Of a stretch of 64,000 bases of DNA, positions 18,061 through 26,980 are shown piece by piece. The position numbers were made by a program, and so were the translations under genes. The notes beneath the pieces are model-generated. The model had not been told where the DNA came from. It saw only the letters and a list, made by a program, of their open reading frames with translations, and ran no database searches. Source of the stretch: Roseiarcus sp963779095 (lineage in GTDB: Bacteria > Pseudomonadota > Alphaproteobacteria > Rhizobiales > Beijerinckiaceae); assembly GCA_963779095.1 (NCBI GenBank), contig CAVZWU010000011.1:496001-560000 (forward strand), written 5' to 3'. Numbering within the stretch: the stretch's first letter is position 1; every line of letters starts with the position of its first letter.

Positions 18061-19104
18061 TTATGCGGAGGCGTAGTCCGTGTCCCAGTCCAGCACGATC
18101 TTGCCGCTCTCGCCCCGGCGCATGATCTCAAATCCTTCAAGGAATTTTTCCGCCGGCAGGCGGTGGGTGATGACCTTGCGCACGTCGAGCCCGCTTTCCA
18201 GCATCGCGATCATCTTGTGCCAGGTCTCGAACATCTCGCGCCCGTAGATGCCCTTGATGGTGAGCTGCTTGAAGATGATCTTGTTCCAGTCGACCAGCGC
18301 GGGCTTCGCCGGCAGGCCGAGCAGCGCGACCCGGCCGCCGGTGATGATGGCGTCGAACAATTGATCGAACGCCGCCGGCGCGCCGCTCATTTCGAGCACG
18401 ACATCGAAGCCCTCGGTCATCTTGAGGCGGCTCATCGTCTCCTTGAGATCGGTCTTCGACACGTCGACCGCGACCACGTCGGCGACTTCTTCCGCGAGCC
18501 TGAGGCGCTTCGGGTTGATGTCGGTGATCACGACATGGCGCGCGCCGATATGGCGCGCGACCGCGCCCGCCATGATGCCGATCGGCCCGGCCCCGGTGAT
18601 CAGCACGTCCTCGCCCACGAGATCGAAAGCAAGCGCGGTATGCACGGCGTTGCCGAGCGGATCGAGGATCGCGCCGAGCTCGTCGTCGACGTCGTCGGGC
18701 AGAGGCACGATGTTGAACGCCGGCACGCGCACATACTCGGCGAAGGCGCCGGGGATGTTGACGCCGATGCCGCGCGTCTCGGGATCGAGATGGTAGCGCC
18801 CGCCGCGCGCGGCGCGGCTCCTCATGCCGATCACGTGGCCCTCGCCCGACACGCGCTGGCCGACCTTCAAGCGCCGCACATTGGCGCCGAGTTCGGCGAT
18901 CTCGCCCGAATATTCGTGGCCGACCGTCATCGGCGTCGGGATCGTCTTCTGCGCCCACTCGTCCCAGTTGAAGATGTGGATGTCGGTGCCGCAGATGCCG
19001 GTCTTGTGGACCTTCACGAGCACATCGTCGGGACCGATCTCGGGGATCGGCTGGTCCTCAAGCCACAGGCCCGGCTCCGGCTTTTCCTTGACGAGGGCTT
19101 TCAT
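18061..19104 (-). CDS. tdh: L-threonine 3-dehydrogenase
   Basis: Zinc-dependent medium-chain dehydrogenase that oxidises threonine to 2-amino-3-ketobutyrate with NAD. At 347 residues it is standard. Catalytic zinc elements are present: C38 in TGICGTDIHIFNWDEWA and the GHE in VGHEYSGEIAELG. The nucleotide-binding loop is GAGPIGIMAGAVARHIGA, and the C-terminal KGIYGREMFETWHKM block is diagnostic of threonine dehydrogenase. The structural-zinc lobe, usually four cysteines after GEGH, reads GHVIGMRSRAARGGRYHLDP and has none, so this copy probably lacks the second zinc. No kbl (ketobutyrate ligase) is adjacent. It is transcribed toward the scn operon. Confidence 0.9.
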   Translation of the reverse strand: MKALVKEKPEPGLWLEDQPIPEIGPDDVLVKVHKTGICGTDIHIFNWDEWAQKTIPTPMTVGHEYSGEIAELGANVRRLKVGQRVSGEGHVIGMRSRAARGGRYHLDPETRGIGVNIPGAFAEYVRVPAFNIVPLPDDVDDELGAILDPLGNAVHTALAFDLVGEDVLITGAGPIGIMAGAVARHIGARHVVITDINPKRLRLAEEVADVVAVDVSKTDLKETMSRLKMTEGFDVVLEMSGAPAAFDQLFDAIITGGRVALLGLPAKPALVDWNKIIFKQLTIKGIYGREMFETWHKMIAMLESGLDVRKVITHRLPAEKFLEGFEIMRRGESGKIVLDWDTDYASA

Positions 19105-19410
19105 GGCGAACTGAAATAGGGCGTGGCGTCGTTCCGGTCAAAACCGGCTCGCGACAGATTGCCCCCAACAGCCCGATCCCGCCCGCCTAATGGTGTGCCC
19201 TCCATGTTACAGGAGCGATATTTCGACATTCCTTCGCCTAAATTCCGACGGCGCTCGCCACAAGGGAGTTGCCTTTCTTTGCCCGCTGATGAATTTGTAA
19301 CCACGGGCAACAGCGGCGGGGCGGCAGCTTGGGCCTTGGAGAAGGCAACGTACGGCGTGTGCTTCCGAAGTGGGGAGCGGGAACAGCCGTGGCGGCTGTC
19401 GCCCTCATCG
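19105..19410. other. Region between tdh and tpsB, with a possible out-of-frame signal peptide
   Basis: About 300 bp holding divergent promoters. At about 19358-19405, in the frame one before that of tpsB, the sequence could encode VLPKWGAGTAVAAVALI, which looks like a signal-peptide core that tpsB itself lacks. No other gene or repeat was seen. Confidence 0.35.
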
Positions 19411-21081
19411 ATGACTACAGATCTCGCAAACGGACAGGCGGTGGCGCCGTCGCGCGTGACGCCGAGCACGCTGGCCCCACCGGCCGGTCCATCGGGCGCG
19501 ATCACCCTGAGCAGTCCGGCGGGACTCGCTGCGCCGTCAAACGCCGCGAAGCTCTCGGTCGCCATCTCGAATGTGACGGTGGAAGGCGGCTTTCCGGAAC
19601 TCGCAGCGGACACCGCGGCCATCACCGCGAAACTCAGAGGCGGCCGGACAACCGTCGCCCAGATCTTCGCCGCCGCCAACGCGATCGAACAGGCCTACGC
19701 CGCGCGCGGCTACGTGCTGGTTCGCGTCGCGGTGCCCCCGCAGCAGCTCAAGAACGGCGGGACGCTTCGCCTTGTCGTGATTGACGGATTTGTCGAGGGC
19801 GTCGACGTCAAAGGCGTTCCCGAAAGGCAGCGCGCGCTCGTTCAGGCGCGCCTTGCTTCGCTGATCGGCAAGCGCCACGTAACGCTCGCCGAGATCGAGC
19901 GCAGGCTGATCCTGGCGTCGGACGTTCCGGGGCTCGTCCTCAGTTCGACGATCGCCCGCGGGGCCGAGGCCGGTGGAACGCTCCTCGTCCTGGAGGCGAC
20001 CCACAACGTTGTCGCGGGAACCGTGGGGGTCGACAACCGGCTGCCGGCGTCACTCGGAAATTGGGAGCTGAACGGCGCGCTGGCGATCAACAGCCCCTTC
20101 GGCTACGGCGAGCAGCTTTATGGCGCCGCGTCCACCGGCTACAATCTGGGTAAGGTTTTCGACGCGACGACGCCAATGCAGCTTCTGGGCGTCGGGGCGG
20201 TGCTGCCGATCGGCGTCGACGAACTCAAGATCAACCCGGAATACACGAACTCGGTGACGCGGCCCGCGCCGTTTCCCGGGGCGCCCCCGGATGTCGGCTA
20301 TTTTCAGCGCTTCGCCTTCCGCGCGAGCTATCCCCTGGTTCTCACCCGCGCCCAGGCTTTGACCTTTCAGGCGACCTACGAGTGGGACCAGGAACATCTT
20401 TCGCCGATCGGATTCAACACCGATATCTATGACGACCAATACAATGTCGCGCGGCTTCAGCTCGAGGATCACTTACGGCTGCCCGCTGGCCTGCTGGCAG
20501 GGACCCTCGTCTTCTCCCAGGGTCTGGGCGGACGCAGCGAGACGCAGGCCGCTCTGACCGGCGTCCCGCTCTCGCAGCAGGGCGCGTTCCCGACCTTCAG
20601 CAAGCTCGGTCTCGACGCGACCTGGACGCAGCCCCTGCCCTACGATTTGCAAGGCGCTCTTATCGGTCAGGCGCAGACAAGCTTCGGCCATCCGCTGTTC
20701 ATCGCGGAGCAGTTTTCGCTCGATGGGCTTCAGGCCGCCTCCGCCTATCCGCTCGGCACATTCAGCGCCGACGAAGGCGCGACGCTGCGCGGCGAGATCC
20801 AGCGGCCCTACCCGCTTGGCTGGGCGCAGGGGCGGGCGACCGTCTCGCCCTATATCTTCGGCGCCGCTTCGCAGGGCTGGATCGACGAGCCGACGCTGGT
20901 GCAGCCGGGGCACATCAGCGCCAAGTCGTTTGGCGTTGGCCTGCGGGTTGGCGCGGACGCGGCGGCGACAATCCTTCCGCTCGGAGCGACGTTCACCATC
21001 GAACTCGCTCGCGGTTTCTCGAACGTCGTCGGCGAGGGACAAGTGTATCGCGGCAATGTCGGCTTCGCCGTGAATTTCTGA
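19411..21081 (+). CDS. Two-partner secretion outer-membrane transporter (ShlB/FhaC family, TpsB)
   Basis: Outer-membrane protein that exports the large exoprotein encoded next to it. Two POTRA-like domains are visible: LSVAISNVTVEGGFPEL onwards with ANAIEQAYAARGYVLVRVAV, then the VIDGFVEGVDVKGVPERQRA region. A 16-strand-type barrel of about 340 residues follows (GVDNRLPASLGNWELNGALA, YPLVLTRAQALTFQATYEW, LRGEIQRPYP) and ends with an aromatic residue (VGFAVNF) as barrel proteins do. The frame stays open upstream to 19123, but that stretch does not look like protein. ATG at 19411 leaves no signal peptide; a plausible one sits just upstream in a neighbouring frame, so the true start is uncertain. 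TpsA starts 35 bp after its stop. Confidence 0.88.
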   Translation: MTTDLANGQAVAPSRVTPSTLAPPAGPSGAITLSSPAGLAAPSNAAKLSVAISNVTVEGGFPELAADTAAITAKLRGGRTTVAQIFAAANAIEQAYAARGYVLVRVAVPPQQLKNGGTLRLVVIDGFVEGVDVKGVPERQRALVQARLASLIGKRHVTLAEIERRLILASDVPGLVLSSTIARGAEAGGTLLVLEATHNVVAGTVGVDNRLPASLGNWELNGALAINSPFGYGEQLYGAASTGYNLGKVFDATTPMQLLGVGAVLPIGVDELKINPEYTNSVTRPAPFPGAPPDVGYFQRFAFRASYPLVLTRAQALTFQATYEWDQEHLSPIGFNTDIYDDQYNVARLQLEDHLRLPAGLLAGTLVFSQGLGGRSETQAALTGVPLSQQGAFPTFSKLGLDATWTQPLPYDLQGALIGQAQTSFGHPLFIAEQFSLDGLQAASAYPLGTFSADEGATLRGEIQRPYPLGWAQGRATVSPYIFGAASQGWIDEPTLVQPGHISAKSFGVGLRVGADAAATILPLGATFTIELARGFSNVVGEGQVYRGNVGFAVNF

Positions 21082-21116
21082 GGGTTGCGCTGTCGATGTT
21101 CGAACGGGGCTAGAGG

Positions 21117-24100
21117 ATGCCATTCCCCAGGAACCGACTTTCGCCCGCCCGTCCGGCCGCTTTGGGGGCCCTCGCGGCGACGATGGCGTTGGCTTTCGGT
21201 CCTGCCCATGCCCAGAACATCCTGCCGAGCCATGGCGTCGTCACATCCGGCGCGGCGTCGATCGGCCAGTCGGGCGGCTCGATGACGGTCAATCAGACTT
21301 CTCCGCGCGCCATCGTCAATTGGGGGAGCTTTTCGATCGGCCCGGCCAATGGCGTCACCTTCAGCCAGCCGAACTCGTCTTCCGCGATCCTGAACCGGGT
21401 CACCGGCTCGACCACGTCGACGATCGCCGGCCAACTGCAGGCCAACGGCCAAGTCTATCTCGTCAACCCGAACGGGATCGCAATCACCAAGACCGGCGCC
21501 GTTCAGACCGGCGGCGGGTTTGTCGCTTCCACGCTTGGCATAGCCGACAGCGACTTCAACAAGGGCAATCTCAACTTTGTGGGCGATGGCGCTTCCGCGG
21601 GCGTCTCGAACGCCGGGTCGATCACGGCCGCGCCGGGCGGCTTCGTCGGCCTCCTCGGCGGCACGGTCGCGAATTCGGGCGTCGTCTCGGCGCCGCTGGG
21701 CAAGGTCGGCATGGGTTCGGGCGAGCAGGCGACGCTGAACCTGACCGGCGACAATTTTCTTCAGGTCGCCCTTCCGACGAACACGAAGACGGCCGATGGG
21801 CAGGCGCTCATCGACGTATCGGGCAAGGTCCGCGCCGCGGGCGGATCGGTTGAGCTCAAGGCGGCGACGGTGGCGCAGGCGATCCGCAATGCGGTCAATG
21901 TGCCGGGCGCATTGTCGGTGACTTCGGCGCGCGCCAGCGGGGGTTCGATCATTCTCGGCGGCGGCCCCGGCGGGGACGTCTCGGTGACGGGACGACTGAG
22001 AGCCTCAGGCCGGACGGCCGGTGGAACAATCGCGATCACAGGCCACAACCTCGCCTTGCGTCAGGCCAAGCTCGCGGCGAGCAGCGCCAAGGGGCGGGGC
22101 GGCTCGGTCACCGTGACTGGGACGAATGCGGTCAGCCTCGCCTCGACTTCGGTGGACGCCTCCGGCGCGACGGGCGGCGGCGCCATCCGGATCGGCGGCG
22201 ATTTCCACGGCGCGAGCGACCTCACATCGGCTCAGACGACGACGATCGACAACGCCACGACGCTGAACGCCAGCGCGACCGCCTCGGGCGACGGCGGCAC
22301 GGTCGCGGTATGGTCCGACGCGACGACGAATTTCGCCGGCCGCATCACGGCGACCGGCGGACCGGGCGGCGGCGACGGCGGCTATGTGGAAGTTTCCGCC
22401 AATCCGGCGACACATGGCGTGCTCAATTTCACCGGAGGCGCGGATCTCACCGCGCCAAAGGGCAAAACGGGGACGCTGCTGCTCGATCCGTTCGACATAA
22501 CGATTTCTGGCGGATCCGCTTCGGGAGGGTCATTTTCCGGCGGCGTCTACACGCCGACCGCGACCTCAGTGATCAATACCGCCACCATCGACGGGCTGCT
22601 CGGAACGACCAATGTGTTCGTTTCGACCGGACTCGCGGGCAGCCCTGGAACGGACGCGGGAAACGTCACCGTCTCAGGGCCGGTCGCATGGACATCCGCC
22701 AATTCGTTGACGCTGGAGGCCGCCAATCGCATATCGATCGGGGATTCGATCACCGCCTCGGGCGCGGGATCGTCGCTCGGGCTCACCGACGGCGCCGACA
22801 TCGTCGAAACAACTCTTGGGTCGATCGCGGCGCCGACGCTCAGCGCGACGTCATCCACCGGACGCGTCGCGCTCACGGCCTTCAATACGGTCGGCTCGGT
22901 TTCGGGTTCGGCGCCCGGCGGTTTCAGTTTCTCCAACAGCGGCGCGCTTGATGTTGGAGCGGCCGGGATCACAAGCAGCGGCGGCTCCATCGCCTTGCAG
23001 ACGATAACGGGATCGATCACCCAGACCGGGCCGGTGCGCGGGCTGGCGCTTTACGCCCACGCCGGATCCGATGGAACGGGCGACGTCATCCTCAACAATC
23101 CCAACAATGCGATCGGGACGCTCGCGGGCGCCGCGCCCGGCAGCTTCCAGTTCGCCAACACCGCCGGGGCCGGACTTACTGTCGGAACTGTGAACTATTT
23201 CATTTCGTCGGCAACGGATACGCCGAGCGCCGCGACGGGATCCGGCGTGGCCGCTGGCGTGTTCGGGACCCCTGGCGCCGAGATCCAGGTCTCGACCGCC
23301 GGTAACCTCGCCGTCAATTCTCCCGTCCAGAACTTCATTCCGGGCGGGCTGATCGTTCTCGCGGCAAGCGGCAATTTCATCAACAATGTCGGTCCGGGCG
23401 CCGTCCTCGATCCCTGGCTGATTTATTCGGCCTCGCCGACCGGCGACGTCTTCAACGGCCTGAACAGCGGCAATACCGCGGTGTGGAATACGATCCTCGG
23501 CCAGCCCGTGACGGCGACGGGCAACCGCTACATTTTCGCCTTTCAGCCGACGATCACCGTCACCTCGACCAACGACGCCAAGACCTACGGCCAGGACGTC
23601 GCGTCCCGGGTCGCGACCGACTATGTCATCAGCGGTCTTCAGCCGGGCGTCGCCGGGGCGTTCCTTCCCGATACGGCGGCCGCAATCTACGGCGGAACGC
23701 CGAGCGTGACCTCGCTCGGCTCTCCGGCCAAGGCTCCCGTCGCGGGCAGCCCTTATGAGATCACGGTCGCGCCAGGCAGCTTCGCGGTTTCAGACAGGTA
23801 CGCTCTCGCCCTTGATTCCGTGGGCCTGCTCACCGTTGACCCGCTGGCGATCACCTACAGCGTCGCCAATTCGAGCTCCTTCTTCGGAACGACGCCGATC
23901 CTCGGCGCAGCCTCGCTGTTCGGCGTGCTGCCCGGCGATACGGTCGATCCGACCGTTGGCGCATTCTTGGGCTCGCTTCAGATCCCGCTAAGTCCGTTCA
24001 CCCCGGTCGGCCAATACGCCCAGCTCGTGACTGCGCTGTCGAACCCGAACTACGCCATCGCTCCCTTAGGAAACTCTCCCGGAACGCTTACGGTCAAGCC

Positions 24101-24644
24101 AACGACGGTCCTCCCGTTCGACCCCGGCTTCCTGCCGGCTCTGACGCAGATCAACAACCCCGCCCAGACCGAGTACGACGTCGGCGGTTACGAACAGGTG
24201 CTCCCGCATTTCACCGTGGCGTGCGACGAACCGCCCCCGCTGCCGGATCCCAACCGGTTCAGCGATCCGGATCAGGCGCTTCGCGCGATCTCGCAGTCGC
24301 TGGAGAATTACTTCCGTCGCTGCCAGAACCTGACCCAGGCGACGATCGCCGACGCCCTCGACGAATACGCCGCCAAGCTGCAAATCCTCGCGCCGCGGCT
24401 GCCGCCGGCATTGCGCAATGTTCCGGCGATCGTAGCCGAAGGCGCACGCCGCGTCCGCGCCGCGCGGTCACGCAGCGAGGCCATCGCCGTGCTCCATCAG
24501 ACCGTCGCGGCCATTCACAAGGAGATCGCGCTCGTTCTTTCGGAGGATCCCCAAACGCGCGGCCGCGAGCTTCGCGACGGCGACGTGGTCGCCGGCGCTC
24601 TCGACCGAACCTCAGTCGCTCTGGTAAACTCCGGCGGTCTCTAG
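21117..24644 (+). CDS. Two-partner secretion exoprotein, filamentous-haemagglutinin-type with MBG repeats (TpsA)
   Basis: Secreted or surface-anchored beta-helical protein of 1175 residues. A signal peptide (LGALAATMALAFGPAHA, cleavage near residue 32) leads into the TPS secretion domain with NWGSFSIGPANGVTFSQP and the NPNG motif at 117-120. A Gly/Ser/Ala/Thr-rich beta-helix follows to about residue 800. MBG-type repeats (TITVTSTNDAKTYGQD and LAITYSVANSSSFFG) come next. The last 150 residues are different: two cysteines (VACDEPPPLPDPN and FRRCQNLTQ) and amphipathic helices (AIAVLHQTVAAIHKEIALVL). The protein is short for this class. It sits between its transporter and a caspase-like protease gene on the same strand, with gaps of 35 and 40 bp, so the three probably form an operon. 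Confidence 0.9.
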   Translation: MPFPRNRLSPARPAALGALAATMALAFGPAHAQNILPSHGVVTSGAASIGQSGGSMTVNQTSPRAIVNWGSFSIGPANGVTFSQPNSSSAILNRVTGSTTSTIAGQLQANGQVYLVNPNGIAITKTGAVQTGGGFVASTLGIADSDFNKGNLNFVGDGASAGVSNAGSITAAPGGFVGLLGGTVANSGVVSAPLGKVGMGSGEQATLNLTGDNFLQVALPTNTKTADGQALIDVSGKVRAAGGSVELKAATVAQAIRNAVNVPGALSVTSARASGGSIILGGGPGGDVSVTGRLRASGRTAGGTIAITGHNLALRQAKLAASSAKGRGGSVTVTGTNAVSLASTSVDASGATGGGAIRIGGDFHGASDLTSAQTTTIDNATTLNASATASGDGGTVAVWSDATTNFAGRITATGGPGGGDGGYVEVSANPATHGVLNFTGGADLTAPKGKTGTLLLDPFDITISGGSASGGSFSGGVYTPTATSVINTATIDGLLGTTNVFVSTGLAGSPGTDAGNVTVSGPVAWTSANSLTLEAANRISIGDSITASGAGSSLGLTDGADIVETTLGSIAAPTLSATSSTGRVALTAFNTVGSVSGSAPGGFSFSNSGALDVGAAGITSSGGSIALQTITGSITQTGPVRGLALYAHAGSDGTGDVILNNPNNAIGTLAGAAPGSFQFANTAGAGLTVGTVNYFISSATDTPSAATGSGVAAGVFGTPGAEIQVSTAGNLAVNSPVQNFIPGGLIVLAASGNFINNVGPGAVLDPWLIYSASPTGDVFNGLNSGNTAVWNTILGQPVTATGNRYIFAFQPTITVTSTNDAKTYGQDVASRVATDYVISGLQPGVAGAFLPDTAAAIYGGTPSVTSLGSPAKAPVAGSPYEITVAPGSFAVSDRYALALDSVGLLTVDPLAITYSVANSSSFFGTTPILGAASLFGVLPGDTVDPTVGAFLGSLQIPLSPFTPVGQYAQLVTALSNPNYAIAPLGNSPGTLTVKPTTVLPFDPGFLPALTQINNPAQTEYDVGGYEQVLPHFTVACDEPPPLPDPNRFSDPDQALRAISQSLENYFRRCQNLTQATIADALDEYAAKLQILAPRLPPALRNVPAIVAEGARRVRAARSRSEAIAVLHQTVAAIHKEIALVLSEDPQTRGRELRDGDVVAGALDRTSVALVNSGGL

Positions 24645-24684
24645 TCGAGCGATCGAGGAGACGCCATGGCTCGCTGGACGGCGC

Positions 24685-26631
24685 ATGCCCGAGTGCTGCG
24701 CGGGGCGATGGGGGTGGCCCGCAGCGGCGCTTCTCGCCATCGTCCTCTCCCTCTCGGCTTTGCCGGCGCGGGCGGAGAGCCGGTTTGCGCTCGTCATCGG
24801 CAATGGCGCGTACAAGACCGTCCCTGCGCTGGCCAACCCGCCTCACGACGCTGAAGACGTCGCCGCGACGCTGAAGTCGCTCGGCTTCAAGGTCACCCTC
24901 AAGGTCAATCTCGGTCTGGCGGCCATGCAGCGCGCCATCGACGAATTCGCATTGGAGTCGGCCAATGCGGATGTGTCGCTTTTCTACTACGCCGGGCACG
25001 GCCTGCAGTTCGCCGGGCGCAACTACCTCGTCCCCGTCGGCGCCGAATTGCGCAAGGTCGACGACCTTGCCACGCGGATGGTTGCGCTCGACGCCGTGCT
25101 CGCCGAACTCGGCCAGGGCAAGGGCGTGCACCTCGTCTTTCTTGACGCGTGCCGTAACAATCCTTTCGCCGGCGCCGGAATCGCCGTGCCCGCGCCCGGC
25201 CTCGCGCGCGTTGGCAAGCTTCCCGGGTTCTTCATCACTTTCGCGACCCAGCCCGACAATGTCGCTTTCGACGGCGAGGGCCGCAACAGTCCTTTCGCCA
25301 CCGCCTTTCTCGCCCATCTGGCGACGCCAGGCGCCGACGTCTCCAGCATGATGATCGCGGTCCGCAACGATGTTTTCGCCGCGACCGGAGGACAGCAGAT
25401 TCCCGCCGACGAATCGCTGCTCACCAAGCAGTTCTATTTCGCCGGCGCCAGTGCGCCGGAAGAGACGCTTGAGACGCAGCTCTGGCGCCTCGCCGGCAAG
25501 GACCGCGACCCGAACCTGCTGCAAGCCTATCTCGACCGTTACCCGGATGGGCCTCACGCCGCCGATGTCCGCTCTCTCCTCTCCGGAGCTGGAAAGGCCG
25601 CTCAGCCGACCGCCCGATCTGGCGAGGACGTCGAAACCGTCCTCTGGTCGGTGGCGCGCAGCGAACGACGGGCGAGCCTCGCCGAGCTTTACCTGGCGCG
25701 CTATCCGAACGGAGCCCATGTCGATGACGCGAAGGCGCTGATCGCGAGCCTTGAGGCGGCTGAGCGGGTGTCATCGTCGCCGGAATTGGCCTGCGAGCGC
25801 CTCGCGACCCACCCCCACGACGCCACCGCCAGCGTCAATGGCGTCGAAATGGAGTCTCTCAGGAGGAATGCGGAGGCCGCCGTCCAGGTCTGCGGTCAGG
25901 CGGTGGCGGCCCATCCGGAAATCGCCCATTATGAGGCTCTGCTCGCCCGCGCCACCTTCGCCGCCGGACGCTACGACGAAGCCGTCATGCTTTATCGCAA
26001 GGCCGCGGAAGCCAACGACGTCCGGGCCATGGTCAGTCTCGGTCTTTTGCTCGAGACGGGCGATCACGCGCCAAAGGACCTCAAGGCGGCCTATGCGCTC
26101 TATGAGAAAGCCGCTGAGCGCGGCAGCGCGGACGGCGCGCTCGACCTCGCTGTCGCGCTTGTCAAGGGCAAGGGGATCGACGTCGACGTTCCTCGCGCGC
26201 TTGATCTGCTGGAGAAGGCCTCCGACGACGGCTCGGCCCGCGCGGCTTACGACCTCGCCGCGCTCGTCTCGAACGGCGTCGGCGGCAAGCCGCCGGGCGA
26301 AGCGCTCGCCCTTTTCCGGCGCGCCGCGGCTCAGGGCTATCCGGAGGGCTACCGCGCCGCGGCCGTCCTGCTCGACGAAGGGCGCGGGGTGGCCAAAAAC
26401 CCGTCCGCCGCCGCGGACGACCTTTTGCGCGCGGTCGCGACGGATGCGGGCGAAGCGAGAGCCGAGCTTACTGGGAAAACGCAGATCTGGACGGCCGAGA
26501 CCGTCCGGCAGCTTCAGGCGCGGCTCAAGTCCGCCGGCTATTATGGCGGCCCGATCGACGGAAGGACCGGCGCCGCGCTCCGGCCAGCGTTGACCCAGTG
26601 GCGTCTGCTGGGCGGCGCGCCGCGAATTTAG
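24685..26631 (+). CDS. Secreted caspase-like peptidase with Sel1 repeats and peptidoglycan-binding-like end
   Basis: Protein of 648 residues. An N-terminal hydrophobic segment (ALLAIVLSLSALPARA) should be a signal peptide. The C14 caspase-like domain follows directly: RFALVIGNGAYKTVPALANP, catalytic His105 in YYAGHG and catalytic Cys156 in FLDACRNNPF. A middle region has repeated 'RDPNLLQAYLDRYPDG'-like units, then Sel1-type helical repeats (AAYALYEKAAERGSADGALD). The end (RQLQARLKSAGYYGGPIDG) resembles a peptidoglycan-binding domain 1. Bacterial caspase-like enzymes of this layout cleave after basic residues or act in stress signalling; substrate here is unknown. It follows tpsA by 40 bp on the same strand, which suggests the exoprotein could be its substrate or partner. 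Confidence 0.9.
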   Translation: MPECCAGRWGWPAAALLAIVLSLSALPARAESRFALVIGNGAYKTVPALANPPHDAEDVAATLKSLGFKVTLKVNLGLAAMQRAIDEFALESANADVSLFYYAGHGLQFAGRNYLVPVGAELRKVDDLATRMVALDAVLAELGQGKGVHLVFLDACRNNPFAGAGIAVPAPGLARVGKLPGFFITFATQPDNVAFDGEGRNSPFATAFLAHLATPGADVSSMMIAVRNDVFAATGGQQIPADESLLTKQFYFAGASAPEETLETQLWRLAGKDRDPNLLQAYLDRYPDGPHAADVRSLLSGAGKAAQPTARSGEDVETVLWSVARSERRASLAELYLARYPNGAHVDDAKALIASLEAAERVSSSPELACERLATHPHDATASVNGVEMESLRRNAEAAVQVCGQAVAAHPEIAHYEALLARATFAAGRYDEAVMLYRKAAEANDVRAMVSLGLLLETGDHAPKDLKAAYALYEKAAERGSADGALDLAVALVKGKGIDVDVPRALDLLEKASDDGSARAAYDLAALVSNGVGGKPPGEALALFRRAAAQGYPEGYRAAAVLLDEGRGVAKNPSAAADDLLRAVATDAGEARAELTGKTQIWTAETVRQLQARLKSAGYYGGPIDGRTGAALRPALTQWRLLGGAPRI

Positions 26632-26639
26632 AGCGCCGC

Positions 26640-26930
26640 GAATTCTCTTGCAAAAATCGGAAGTACCGCCTATAGTGATTCAGATAGTCAGAATTCAACC
26701 CCGCGTGCGACCGGCGCCGGCGGGAACGGAGGCGGTGCGCGCGGATGAGACGCCTAATTTGCAACCTCATGCGCGAGTGAAAAGGGAGGGAAATTTTTTC
26801 TACTTTTTTCGGCCATAACCCTTTGAAAAGGCTCGATTCCGAAAAGTAAAAGAAAGGGAAAGAAAGCGATTTTTCTTTCTTTTTCTTTCTTTTTCTTTCG
26901 TTGGCTTTCGTGGAATTCGCGCGCTGGTTG
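26640..26930 (-). repeat. Dispersed hairpin-containing intergenic element, copy 2
   Basis: Lies between the convergent ends of the caspase gene and opgD. It shares GATTCCGAAAAGTAAAAGAA (26835-26854) and GGCCATAACCCTTTGAAAAG (26811-26830) with copy 1. The AAAGAAAG/CTTTCTTTTT fold-back tract occupies 26845-26905. The opposite end (CTTGCAAAAATCGGAAGTA, 26648-26666) matches the outer end of the other copies. No protein-coding signal was seen. Confidence 0.6.
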
Positions 26931-26980
26931 CACTCCGCCGGGCGTGACAAGGGCCCGGCGTGGACTCATTGCGCGTCGCG

